Positions 8,918-17,409 of a DNA stretch of 64,000 nucleotides are shown here, piece by piece. Source of the stretch: Devosia indica (GTDB lineage Bacteria > Pseudomonadota > Alphaproteobacteria > Rhizobiales > Devosiaceae); assembly GCF_003056405.1 (NCBI RefSeq), contig NZ_PYVZ01000008.1:1-64000 (forward strand). Direction: 5' to 3'. The notes beneath the pieces are model-generated. The model was given only the letters and a program-made list of their open reading frames with translations, was not told where the DNA came from and made no database searches. The translations under genes were made by a program, and so were the position numbers. Every line of letters begins with the position of its first letter. Within the stretch, counting starts at the first letter, position 1.

Positions 8918-9856
8918 TTGTCCTGCTGCACTCCCAGCCGTAAGGGCGCGAGCCCGGCCACAACAGTAGGGTCGCCCCAGTTCGGGGACGGGGTGGCGGC
9001 AGAGCGGGTGTGGTTTCGCGGCGGTCGCAGCTTTGTCGGCACCGACCGCCCGGAAATACTGCAGGATGGGGAGGGCCCCCGGTACGATGTGGATATTGGG
9101 GCGTTCTGGCTCGATGCAACCAGCGTCACCAATGTCCGCTACGCTGAGTTTGTCGCCAAGACTGGCTATGTGACGGAGGCCGAAAGATACGGATGGTCGC
9201 CAGTGTTTCGCGGCCTTCTGGGGCCTGATGCGCCACCGCCATCGGCAACACAAACGCCTTGGTGGGTCAGGGTAGACGGCGCGAACTGGGCTGCGCCGGA
9301 GGGTCCGGGCAGTTCGACCGAAGGGCGGGAGGATCATCCAGTCGTGCACGTTTCCTGGGCCGATGCACAGGCCTTCGCCAGGTGGTGCGGCGGCAGGTTG
9401 CCCACAGAGGCTGAATGGGAGCATGCGGCCCGCGGTGGTCTTGCCGATCCGCGTTTTCCCTGGGGCGACGAGGAACCAGATGACCATACCGTCTATGCCA
9501 ATATCTGGCAGGGTCAGTTTCCGCACACCAATATTGTGACCGACGGCTACTTGGGCACAAGCCCGGTCAGGGCCTTTCCGGCTAATGGCTCTGGGCTCTA
9601 CGGCATGTCAGGCAATGTCTGGGAGTGGACGAGCGACGCCTTTCGTGTCCGCTCGCCTGGCCATCAAGTCAAGGAGCGCAACGAGCATTCGCTCCGAATC
9701 CAGGAAAAGGTGCTCAAGGGTGGTTCATTCCTGTGCCACATATCCTACTGCTATCGCTATCGCATCGCCGCCCGCTCGGCGCTGACGGCGGATTCGTCAG
9801 CAAGCAACACCGGTTTCCGCGTTGCCTATGATGGTGATCCCGGCAACGTAGGTTGA
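8918..9856 (+). CDS. Formylglycine-generating enzyme (sulfatase-modifying, SUMF1-like)
   Basis: Converts the cysteine of CxPxR in sulfatases to C-alpha-formylglycine. At 312 residues it has the FGE-sulfatase fold: VTNVRYAEFV near 70, HPVVHVSWADAQAFARWCG near 140-158, RLPTEAEWEHAARGG, GNVWEWTSD and the active-site segment KGGSFLCHISYCYRYR. Both copper/redox cysteines, C273 and C278, are present, so it should be a true FGE rather than one of the many cysteine-less paralogues. I take the TTG at 8918 (preceded by TAGGAG), giving an N-terminus MSCCTPSR; later in-frame starts are possible. Its obvious client is the CSPSR sulfatase at 4972-6243. Confidence 0.9.
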   Translation: MSCCTPSRKGASPATTVGSPQFGDGVAAERVWFRGGRSFVGTDRPEILQDGEGPRYDVDIGAFWLDATSVTNVRYAEFVAKTGYVTEAERYGWSPVFRGLLGPDAPPPSATQTPWWVRVDGANWAAPEGPGSSTEGREDHPVVHVSWADAQAFARWCGGRLPTEAEWEHAARGGLADPRFPWGDEEPDDHTVYANIWQGQFPHTNIVTDGYLGTSPVRAFPANGSGLYGMSGNVWEWTSDAFRVRSPGHQVKERNEHSLRIQEKVLKGGSFLCHISYCYRYRIAARSALTADSSASNTGFRVAYDGDPGNVG

Positions 9857-10056
9857 GGAGTCGATCCAAGGCCTGAGCAGGCCAATCCATGACAACTGAA
9901 ATATCGCGGCATGATGCGTTGTCAACGACCATGCCCGCAACAGGCACTGGCGGTTGCTTCTGGCCTCGACCCGAGGAATCTAACTCACCGCGAGACAAGG
10001 CGCTATTCGCCCCGTGCTTCCGCCACGAAGGGCCTGTCTGACGGATGACCTCCCAC

Positions 10057-10968
10057 CTAACCTGTCCTTCCATCGCCGTAGCGCGAATGCAGGCTGCTCG
10101 AGATCTGATCTACAAACTTGGAGGCCGCAACCGAGAGCGACCGACCTCTCAGTTGCCCGAGGACCAATTGGGTGGGTGGCAGGTCGCGCTGGTCTATTTC
10201 ACGCGCCACCAGATTGCCACTGACTTGCGGGACGCCGGCACGGATCTGGAAAGAGATTATGTTCTCGCCCGAAGCATAGCTGCGCAAGACCTCGAACGAA
10301 TCCGACTCGACCACCGTATGCACGGGTAGGCCCAACCGCACCAATGCGGCCTGCAACAAATGCCGGATCGCCAGTGTCGGCCCCGGCATGGCAATTGGAT
10401 ATTGCAGACATTCGCGCAGTCTGATGGTCGCGGCGGCCGCCAGGGGGTGATCCTTACTCATCAGCGCGCAGAGCGGCTGGTGCAGGATCAGCAAGGGTTG
10501 GAACTCGGGTGCCGGTGGCGGTGCGATGACCAGGGCGACATCAGCCTCGAAACCAGCCACAGCGCTGACCGCATGAATATGATCGCGCACCAGGACCGAA
10601 AAGGAGACCAGCGGATGCTGGGCCCGATAAGTCGCAATTTCCTGGGGGATCAATCCATGGGCGAAAGCCTGGCTTGCGGCAATCGTCACATGACCGCGCC
10701 GCACCCCTGAAAGATCGGCAAGCTGGGACCGCAAGCGCTCGAAATCGGCCAGTTGCGCGTGAATATGCCGAAGCACGAGTTCACCGGCAGCGTTCAGGCG
10801 CATGCCCTGCGGCATGCGTTCAAAAATTGGCGTGCCCAGTTCGGATTCGAAATCCTGAATTTTCCGGGTCAGCGCCGACGGTGTGATGCCCAGCCGCGCA
10901 GCGCTCTGCCGGATGGACCCGCTGGCCGCGACGTCGGCGATACATTGCAGGGTCTTGAGATGCCTCAC
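10057..10968 (-). CDS. LysR-family transcriptional regulator (amide operon)
   Basis: A 303-residue LysR protein with its helix-turn-helix in the first 60 residues (SIRQSAARLGITPSALTRKIQDFESELGTPIFER) and an effector-binding domain beyond about residue 90. It is divergent from the allophanate hydrolase operon with 114 bases between the two starts, the classic LysR arrangement of self-repression and inducer-dependent activation of the neighbour. It probably senses the imported compound or an intermediate of its breakdown. The effector cannot be read from sequence. Confidence 0.9.
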   Translation of the reverse strand: MRHLKTLQCIADVAASGSIRQSAARLGITPSALTRKIQDFESELGTPIFERMPQGMRLNAAGELVLRHIHAQLADFERLRSQLADLSGVRRGHVTIAASQAFAHGLIPQEIATYRAQHPLVSFSVLVRDHIHAVSAVAGFEADVALVIAPPPAPEFQPLLILHQPLCALMSKDHPLAAAATIRLRECLQYPIAMPGPTLAIRHLLQAALVRLGLPVHTVVESDSFEVLRSYASGENIISFQIRAGVPQVSGNLVAREIDQRDLPPTQLVLGQLRGRSLSVAASKFVDQISSSLHSRYGDGRTG

Positions 10969-10983
10969 GACGGACCTCCATAG

Positions 10984-11002
10984 TGTTGATCAAATTGCAA
11001 CA
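10984..11002. promoter_or_regulatory. Candidate LysR box (TGTTG-N9-CAACA)
   Basis: The dyad TGTTG at 10984-10988 and CAACA at 10998-11002 with a 9-base spacer lies 15 bases upstream of the leftward lysR start and about 80 bases before the rightward allophanate hydrolase. It fits the T-N11-A core of LysR recognition sites. Function is inferred. Confidence 0.45.
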
Positions 11003-11082
11003 CGCCGATCAAAAACTAGCAATAGACGTCAACGCATAGCACGATAGGGTCTGAGCAGGATCAGCTTTACGGACCATTTACC

Positions 11083-12921
11083 TTGCTCACCACGCCGCAC
11101 TCCCTATGCGACCTGCCCGACATCGCCGCGCGACTCGCGGCATACCGTTCCGGCCGCTCAGCAGCCAGCGATCTCGACGCGACGCTCGACGCTGTAGAAG
11201 CGGAGGGGCAACCGGTCTGGATATCGGTGATGCCAAGGGCTCAGGCGCATGCCTTGCTCGCCGATGCCCAAGCGCGTCTCGACGCCGGCCAGGACCTGCC
11301 CTTGTTCGGCATCCCCTTTGGCGTGAAGGACAATATCGACGTCAAGGGTCTTGAGACGACGGCGGCATGCAACCAGTTCGCATATCACCCCGAGGAGTCC
11401 GCCTTCGTGGTGAGACGGCTCATCGCCGCAGGTGCCATACCGGTGGGCAAGACCAATCTCGATCAGTTCGCAACCGGCCTCAACGGCACCCGGTCGCCCT
11501 ATGGCATGCCGGCCTGCGCATTCAACGATGCCTATGTTTCGGGCGGATCAAGCTCAGGTTCTGCAATTGCCGTAGCGAAGGGGCAGGTTCCATTCGCTCT
11601 GGGAACAGACACTGCCGGCTCCGGTCGTATTCCCGCCGGTTTCAACAATATCGTGGGGATCAAACCCAGCCGGGGCCTGCTGAGCACACAAGGCGTCGTT
11701 CCGGCCTGCCGTTCACTGGATTGTGTTTCTATCCTGTCCAACACGATGGCAGACGGACTGGCGGTCCTGGGGGCTGCGGCGGCCTATGACCCGGAAGACC
11801 CTTATTCGCGCGAAGGCGACTGGGCCGCCTTGGGTGCACCGCCCAGCAGTTTCACTTTCGGGATCATCGATGGTCGCACACTGGATCGATGCGCACCGGC
11901 CGTTGTCCAAAGCTACCGCAAGGCCATCGAGGCGCTTGAGCAGCTCGGCGGGACCGCCGTGTCTTGTGACTACGCCCCCTTCGAAATGACAGCAGAACTG
12001 CTCTACGCAGGGCCCTGGATTGCCGAAAGGCTGGCGGCGATACGCAATTTTGCGGCCACCCAGCCCGAAGCCATTCATCCGGTGGTGCGCGACATCATCC
12101 GGTCTGCGCACCAGTTTGCGGCCGTCGATGCCTTTGAGGGCCAGTATCGGCTCGCGGCCTTGGCGCGCAGCACGGCCGAAATCCTGGGCCAGTTCGATCT
12201 GATGCTGGTGCCGACAGCGCCAGAACACCCCACGATACAAGAGATGCTGGCCGACCCCATAGGAGCAAACTCCCGGCTCGGCCTGTTCACCAATTTCGTC
12301 AACTTGCTCGATATGGCTGCCGTGGCTGTCCCCGCGGGTCGAAGCGAGCATGGTCTGCCACTAGGGGTCACCCTGATTGCGCCGCGTCTCAGCGAAAGCA
12401 TGCTGGCCAACATTGGCGATCGCCTTCATCGCACCGATGCCGGAGCCGCGCTCGGGGCGGGCACCATCCCCTTGTCGGCAACCACCCGCGTCCCGAACAT
12501 CGAATCGACCAACACTGTCCGCCTCGCCGTCGTCGGGGCGCATTTGCGCGGACAGCCTCTCAATCACCAACTGACCGAACGGGGCGCGCGCTTCATTGCC
12601 CAGACCCGCACGGCATCCGGGTACAGCCTTTATGCTTTGCCCAATTCGGCGCCACCCAAACCCGGCCTCGCCCGCGACGAGGGTCAAGGCATGATTGAAA
12701 TCGAACTATGGGATGTACCGCTCAACACCTTTGGCAGCTTTGTCGCCTCCATCCCTGCGCCACTCGGGATCGGTTCGATCGCACTAGAGGATGGCACCCT
12801 CGTCAAGGGCTTCATTTGCGAGCAATACGCGCTCGAGCAGGCTCCCGACATTACGCATTTCGGTGGGTGGCGAAACTTTCTTGCCGCATCCAAACCCGCT
12901 GCAACACCAATCACAGCATAG
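11083..12921 (+). CDS. atzF: Allophanate hydrolase
   Basis: Hydrolyses allophanate to ammonia and carbon dioxide, 612 residues. The N-terminal amidase-signature domain holds the Ser-cisSer-Lys triad at K82 (GVKDNID), S156 (SGGSSSGS) and S180 (GTDTAGSGR); the spacings of 74 and 98 residues match those of AtzF. A C-terminal allophanate-hydrolase domain covers about 475-605 (VVGAHLRGQPLN through THFGGW). No urea carboxylase, biuret hydrolase or cyanuric acid hydrolase lies in the window, so the source of allophanate is open. The TTG at 11083 gives the full domain but has a weak ribosome-binding site. First gene of an operon with an ABC importer and three other amide hydrolases. Confidence 0.9.
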   Translation: MLTTPHSLCDLPDIAARLAAYRSGRSAASDLDATLDAVEAEGQPVWISVMPRAQAHALLADAQARLDAGQDLPLFGIPFGVKDNIDVKGLETTAACNQFAYHPEESAFVVRRLIAAGAIPVGKTNLDQFATGLNGTRSPYGMPACAFNDAYVSGGSSSGSAIAVAKGQVPFALGTDTAGSGRIPAGFNNIVGIKPSRGLLSTQGVVPACRSLDCVSILSNTMADGLAVLGAAAAYDPEDPYSREGDWAALGAPPSSFTFGIIDGRTLDRCAPAVVQSYRKAIEALEQLGGTAVSCDYAPFEMTAELLYAGPWIAERLAAIRNFAATQPEAIHPVVRDIIRSAHQFAAVDAFEGQYRLAALARSTAEILGQFDLMLVPTAPEHPTIQEMLADPIGANSRLGLFTNFVNLLDMAAVAVPAGRSEHGLPLGVTLIAPRLSESMLANIGDRLHRTDAGAALGAGTIPLSATTRVPNIESTNTVRLAVVGAHLRGQPLNHQLTERGARFIAQTRTASGYSLYALPNSAPPKPGLARDEGQGMIEIELWDVPLNTFGSFVASIPAPLGIGSIALEDGTLVKGFICEQYALEQAPDITHFGGWRNFLAASKPAATPITA

Positions 12922-12940
12922 CCGCACAGGAGATCAGGCC

Positions 12941-13903
12941 ATGATGAATAGACGCAGGTTCCTCGCCACATCCGCCGCTACCGCAGCAGCGACGGCTATT
13001 ATGCCCATGCCGTTTGTACGGGCCCAGTCTGATACCACGATCCGCATGGGCGCCCTCAAGCTCATCCATTCGATCGCGCCGCACTTCTATGAGCAGTTCA
13101 CCCCTGCCGGCTACAAGGTCGAAGTCATTCCCTTCGAAAGCCCCACTGAAGGCAAGAATGCCGTAGTAACCAAATCTGTCGATTTCGGCATGTTCGGCAT
13201 CGCTGCGGCCACGCTGGGCGCGGCTGCCGGAGAACCAATCGTCGTGATTGGTGGTGCCTGCAACAAAGGCATGGGTGTCGTCGCGGGCAAGGACAGCGAC
13301 ATCAGCGCGATCAGCGATCTCAAGGGCAAACGCGTCGCCATCTGGCCCGGCTCCACCCAGGAAGTCTTCATCCTGGAGCGATTGCGCATGGAAGGCATGT
13401 CGATTGACGATATTACCCCGGTTCGCATTTCTTTCAGCAAGATGCACCTTGCGCTCGCACGGGGCGATATCGATGCCTATGTCGGCGCAGAGCCAGCGCC
13501 GGGCGTAAGCCTGGCCACGGGTATCGGCAAGATTGTGGAATATCCCTATGGCACCGAAATGGGGGCACTCAACATGATCTTTGGCGCCCATCGCGACACG
13601 CTGGTGGAGCGGCCAGAACTGGTCACGGTCATCCTCGACATTCACCGGCAGGCATCGGAATTCGCCATGGCCAATCCAGCCGCGATGGTCGACATGGCGG
13701 TGATGAAATTGGGCCAGGACCGCGCTGCTATCGAACTGTCGGCTCCGAATGTAGAACTGACCTGGAACTTTGGGGAGACCGAGTTAACCCAGTCCAAGAC
13801 CTACGCACAGCACATGCTGGAGCTCAATCAGATCCAGGCACTTCCTGATTTCAACACGTTGTTTGACACCAGCTTCGTCAACGCGCTCGCACAAGGGGCC
13901 TGA
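12941..13903 (+). CDS. ABC solute-binding protein (NMT1/TauA/SsuA-like)
   Basis: Periplasmic receptor of the importer in the amide operon, 320 residues. A twin-arginine-type signal (NRRRFLATSA, cleavage after FVRAQ) precedes an NMT1/SsuA-like fold with VDFGMFGIAAATLGAAAGEP and WPGSTQEVFILERL, typical of receptors for small N- or S-containing organics such as taurine, nitrate, pyrimidines or hydantoins. The ATG at 12941 is preceded by CAGGAGATC; an in-frame ATG at 12791 lies inside atzF and is rejected. The permease starts 2 bases after its stop. The ligand is presumably the amide-rich compound degraded by the neighbours. Confidence 0.87.
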   Translation: MMNRRRFLATSAATAAATAIMPMPFVRAQSDTTIRMGALKLIHSIAPHFYEQFTPAGYKVEVIPFESPTEGKNAVVTKSVDFGMFGIAAATLGAAAGEPIVVIGGACNKGMGVVAGKDSDISAISDLKGKRVAIWPGSTQEVFILERLRMEGMSIDDITPVRISFSKMHLALARGDIDAYVGAEPAPGVSLATGIGKIVEYPYGTEMGALNMIFGAHRDTLVERPELVTVILDIHRQASEFAMANPAAMVDMAVMKLGQDRAAIELSAPNVELTWNFGETELTQSKTYAQHMLELNQIQALPDFNTLFDTSFVNALAQGA

Positions 13904-13905
13904 CC

Positions 13906-14757
13906 ATGAGTGTCGCGGCCGACCGGAACCAGACACCGCCAGCCGCAACCGCTCCTCGAAGGCAGATTGCCTTCGAGGCCGCGCGGCTCAAACAACCTGC
14001 TCTGGCGCTATTGCTGCCCCTTTTGCTGCTCATTCTCTGGCATTTGGCGACAGCCGGAAAAGCCTACAGCCTGATCCCGCCACCCACCCAGGTGGGGCTT
14101 GCCTTCTACGACCTCGCATTCGGCGGCATTCGCAATGACTTCTTCAGTGGGACACTGCTTACCCACGTCATTGCCTCGGTATCGCGCGTCTATGGCGGCT
14201 TCTTCCTGGCTGTACTCGCCGCGCTGCCCCTCGGCCTGCTGATCGGCCGCATCGAGGTCGTGCGCCAGATGCTCGACCCCATGCTGCAGATCTTGCGGCC
14301 CATTCCCGTCACGGCGTGGCTGCCGCTCGCCATGATCATCTTCGGTATTGGTCCTACCTCGGCAATATTCCTGGTCTTTCTGGGGGCGTTCTATCCAATC
14401 CTGATCAACACGGTCTTCGGCGTGCGCTCTGTAGAACCGCGCCTGTTTGAAGCCGCCAGCATGCTGGGATGCACACCCTCGGCCCAATTTGCCAAGGTCG
14501 TCTTGCCCGCATCCCTGCCTGCCATCTTTACCGGCCTCCGCCTCGGGCTCGGCTTTGCCTGGATGATCATCGTTATCGGGGAAATGACCGGCGTTCCCAC
14601 TGGCCTGGGTGCCATCATCATGGAAGCGCGGCAACTCTCGCGAACCGAAATCGTCATCTGCGGCATGATCGCCATTGGCGTCGCCGGTTTCATCTCTGAT
14701 CGCATCATCCTGATGATCGGTCGCAAGCTCTTGTCCTGGAGCCCCAACCATGTCTGA
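13906..14757 (+). CDS. ABC permease (TauC/SsuC-like)
   Basis: Inner-membrane permease, 283 residues with about six membrane segments, in the SsuC/TauC/NrtB family. The EAA loop reads EAASMLGCTPSAQFAKVVLP near residue 185, and the upstream RPIPVTAWLPLAMIIFGIG segment is strongly family-typical. It starts 2 bases after the receptor gene and overlaps the ATPase start by 8 bases, so receptor, permease and ATPase are one translationally coupled importer. Presumably forms a homodimer. Confidence 0.9.
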   Translation: MSVAADRNQTPPAATAPRRQIAFEAARLKQPALALLLPLLLLILWHLATAGKAYSLIPPPTQVGLAFYDLAFGGIRNDFFSGTLLTHVIASVSRVYGGFFLAVLAALPLGLLIGRIEVVRQMLDPMLQILRPIPVTAWLPLAMIIFGIGPTSAIFLVFLGAFYPILINTVFGVRSVEPRLFEAASMLGCTPSAQFAKVVLPASLPAIFTGLRLGLGFAWMIIVIGEMTGVPTGLGAIIMEARQLSRTEIVICGMIAIGVAGFISDRIILMIGRKLLSWSPNHV

Positions 14758-15526
14758 CACACCAACCATTCTGTCGCTGCGCCATGTCGGCAAGACCTTT
14801 GACGTACAGGGCCGCAAGATCGAGGCCCTGCGCGATGCCAATCTCGACGTCAAGCGAGGTGAGTTTGTCTGCCTGCTCGGCGCCTCGGGTTGCGGGAAAT
14901 CGACCTTGCTGCGCATCGTTGCCGGGTTTGAAACCGCCAGCAGCGGGGACGTGCTGATGTGGAACCGGCCGATCGAAGGGCCAGACCCGACCCGAGGCAT
15001 GGTCTTTCAGGACTACGGCCTCTTTCCGTGGCTGACGGTCCGCGACAATATCGGTTTCGGCCCGGCTTCGCGGCGCCGCCCTAGCCGCGAGGTCAAGGAA
15101 ACGGCAGATCACTTCATTGATCTGGTGGGGTTGGGCAAGTTCGCCGATGTCTACCCACACCAGCTCTCGGGGGGAATGAAGCAGCGGGTTGCCATTGCGC
15201 GCGTCCTGGCCAACGAAGCCGAGATGGTGTTGATGGATGAACCCTTCGGGGCCCTGGACGCCATGACGAGAGAGCGGTTGCAAGACGAACTGCTGGATTT
15301 GTGGGATCGCACCAAGCTGACCGTGCTCTTCGTCACCCATTCCATCGAGGAAGCCGTCGTCCTGTCCAACCGGGTTATCGTCATGAGTGCTGGTCCGGGA
15401 CGCATCGATAGCGACATTACCGTGGACCTGCCTAGACCGCGTGACGTATCAAGCCAGGACTTCAATGAGCTCAGGCGTTCCCTGTCCGGCAAACTGCACA
15501 GCCATCACGGGAAGGTCGCGGCGTGA
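14750..15526 (+). CDS. ABC importer ATPase (TauB/SsuB-like)
   Basis: ATPase of the amide-operon importer, 258 residues. Motifs: Walker A GASGCGKST, Q-loop VFQDYGLFPW, signature LSGGMKQR, Walker B MVLMDEPFGALD and switch VTHSIEEAV. The lack of a C-terminal regulatory domain and the overall length fit the TauB/SsuB/NrtD group. It begins within the last codons of the permease and its stop overlaps the next gene by 4 bases (GTGA). Confidence 0.92.
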   Translation: MSDTPTILSLRHVGKTFDVQGRKIEALRDANLDVKRGEFVCLLGASGCGKSTLLRIVAGFETASSGDVLMWNRPIEGPDPTRGMVFQDYGLFPWLTVRDNIGFGPASRRRPSREVKETADHFIDLVGLGKFADVYPHQLSGGMKQRVAIARVLANEAEMVLMDEPFGALDAMTRERLQDELLDLWDRTKLTVLFVTHSIEEAVVLSNRVIVMSAGPGRIDSDITVDLPRPRDVSSQDFNELRRSLSGKLHSHHGKVAA

Positions 15527-16383
15527 GTTTCGTAGCGGCGGAGGAAACTGCCCCTCCGGTCTGGCGCGGCATGGATCGTGCCGCCCTTGACAGCGCCTAC
15601 GACAATAGCGGCGCCGTGCCCGAGAGCGGGCAATACCTTGCTGAATGGTCGAAAAGGACTGCTGCGCTTCGGGCGCAACCCGGCCATCTGCTGGACCTGC
15701 GCTATGGCCCGAGGGAGCGCAACCTGATCGACATCTACCGCTGCGGCAAACCCTCTGCGCCCATTCTGGTGTTTATTCACGGAGGTTACTGGCAGCGCAA
15801 TTCCAAGGACGTTTTCGGCTGCATGGCCCAAGGGCCGATTGTAGCGGGCATGGATGTCGCCCTGGTGGGATACACATTGGCGCCCGCAGCGTCCCTGGCA
15901 GAAATTGCCGCAGAGATCCGGGCGGCCATATCGTTCATCCGTCAGATGCCCTCCAACCTGGGTATCGGCAAGGACCGGCTGGTGATTTCCGGATGGTCCG
16001 CGGGAGGCCACCTGGCCGCAAGCGCGATGGATATGGCCGAGGTCGATGCCGGTCTCACCATTTCCGGCATATTCGATCTGGAACCGATCCTGTTCGGTTC
16101 CCTCAACAACAAGCTGGGTCTTACCCCCGAGGACGTCCGACAACTCAGCCCGCAACAGAACTTGCCGGGGCGGGCCGGCAATCTTGTGGTTGTCTATGGC
16201 ACAGCGGAACTGCCCGAACTGCAGCGGCAGTCACGAGACTACCTGACAGCCTGGCAAGGTTGCGGGCTGAACGGAACCCTCGAGCCCATAACTGGTGGCA
16301 ATCATTTCTCCGTTCTCGAACAACTTGCGCAACCCGATGGGCTTTTGGCCCGCCAGGTCGCACGACTTGGCGGACTGTCCTGA
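15523..16383 (+). CDS. Alpha/beta hydrolase, kynurenine-formamidase-like
   Basis: A 286-residue alpha/beta hydrolase of the arylformamidase/esterase-lipase group. The oxyanion-hole motif HGGYW (residues 85-89), the nucleophile elbow GWSAGGH and a C-terminal NHFS providing the catalytic histidine are visible. Members hydrolyse formamides or small esters. Tryptophan-degradation genes are not nearby; instead the gene sits between an importer and amidases, so it more likely opens or deformylates a nitrogenous intermediate of the imported compound. It starts with a GTG overlapping the ATPase stop. Confidence 0.8.
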   Translation: MSFVAAEETAPPVWRGMDRAALDSAYDNSGAVPESGQYLAEWSKRTAALRAQPGHLLDLRYGPRERNLIDIYRCGKPSAPILVFIHGGYWQRNSKDVFGCMAQGPIVAGMDVALVGYTLAPAASLAEIAAEIRAAISFIRQMPSNLGIGKDRLVISGWSAGGHLAASAMDMAEVDAGLTISGIFDLEPILFGSLNNKLGLTPEDVRQLSPQQNLPGRAGNLVVVYGTAELPELQRQSRDYLTAWQGCGLNGTLEPITGGNHFSVLEQLAQPDGLLARQVARLGGLS

Positions 16384-16408
16384 ACACCGGATTATCGAGA
16401 CCAGGTCC

Positions 16409-17398
16409 ATGCCCACATCCCCTCTTCCCCATGTCCACATCATCGTCCTGGGTGGAACCATCACCATGATTCCTACCCACCAAAGCGGTATCGTCCCAGC
16501 GCTGTCAGGGGAGGACTTGGTGGGGGCCGTTCCAGGCCTGGCGGCGATTGCCCGGATCACCGTCGAGACCCCGTTTTTGGTGCCCGGGGCCTCCCTTAGC
16601 TTTGAACAGATTAGGGACGTGTCGGAACTTTCCAACCAGTCCATCGCCCGTGGTGCCGATGGGGTGGTTATTGTTCAGGGCACTGACACGATCGATGAAA
16701 CGGCCTTTCTGCTCGACCTTGCGCACACCGGCGACGCGCCCTTGGTGGTGACGGGGGCCATGCGCGGTGCGCAGGCAGTGGGCGCGGACGGTCCGGCTAA
16801 CCTGTTCGCGGCCATCACCACAGCAGCGTCCCCTTCCGCGCGTGGCCTTGGTGCACTCGTGGTGCTCAACGACGAGATCCATGGGGCGCGGTTTGTGGAG
16901 AAATCGCACAAATCCCTGCCGTCGGCCTTTTCCAGCCCATCGCTCACCCCCCTGGGCGTTGTGGCGGAGGGCGAGGTCAAGATGGGGCTGCACCCGCGCC
17001 GTCCTTTGCTTCTTGGCCCGATGCCGAAGCTCGGTCGCGTCGCCCTCATAAAGCTCTGTCTTGGTGACGACGGCGAGATGATCGAGGCAGCGCTCGAACG
17101 GGACTATGATGGCATGGTCATAGAGGCCATGGGCGCCGGGCACGTGCCTGCCGCAACGCTGCCCGCTCTGGACCGGGCCGTTGCTTGCATGCCCGTAATC
17201 CTGTCCTCGCGCGCAACGGGCGGCAGCATTTTTCGGCAGACCTATGGCTTTGCCGGTGCGGAGCGCGATCTGCTTGCCCGCGGGCTGATTCCCGCCAGCA
17301 CCTTATCCGCTACCAAGGCGCGGCTGCTCCTCGCCTTCCTGCTTGGCCAAGGCCGCACCGGTGTCGCCATAGCGGCGAGCTTCCAACAGTTTCAATGA
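16409..17398 (+). CDS. Asparaginase family protein (type I/II L-asparaginase-like)
   Basis: A 329-residue amidohydrolase of the asparaginase/glutaminase family. Both catalytic threonine segments are present: LGGTITM with T17 and QGTDTIDETA with T92-D93, then the lysine-bearing VVTGAMRG. Enzymes of this fold release ammonia from asparagine or related amides. Given its operon it may act on a half-amide or carbamoyl intermediate rather than on asparagine itself. No signal peptide is seen, so it acts in the cytoplasm. The ATG at 16409 is 26 bases after the hydrolase stop; an in-frame start at 16295 overlaps that gene extensively and is unlikely. Confidence 0.87.
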   Translation: MPTSPLPHVHIIVLGGTITMIPTHQSGIVPALSGEDLVGAVPGLAAIARITVETPFLVPGASLSFEQIRDVSELSNQSIARGADGVVIVQGTDTIDETAFLLDLAHTGDAPLVVTGAMRGAQAVGADGPANLFAAITTAASPSARGLGALVVLNDEIHGARFVEKSHKSLPSAFSSPSLTPLGVVAEGEVKMGLHPRRPLLLGPMPKLGRVALIKLCLGDDGEMIEAALERDYDGMVIEAMGAGHVPAATLPALDRAVACMPVILSSRATGGSIFRQTYGFAGAERDLLARGLIPASTLSATKARLLLAFLLGQGRTGVAIAASFQQFQ

Positions 17399-17409
17399 CA
17401 GGACTGGAC

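Noticed and set aside
9857..10056. Terminator in the short dyad GGCCTGAGCAGGCC near 9868
   Set aside because: Only 5-6 pairs with a 2-4 base loop and no T tract; could be chance.
15523..16383. Assignment as a true kynurenine formamidase (kynB)
   Set aside because: The fold and HGGYW motif fit the family, but no tryptophan-degradation neighbours exist and the operon context is amide/ureide breakdown.
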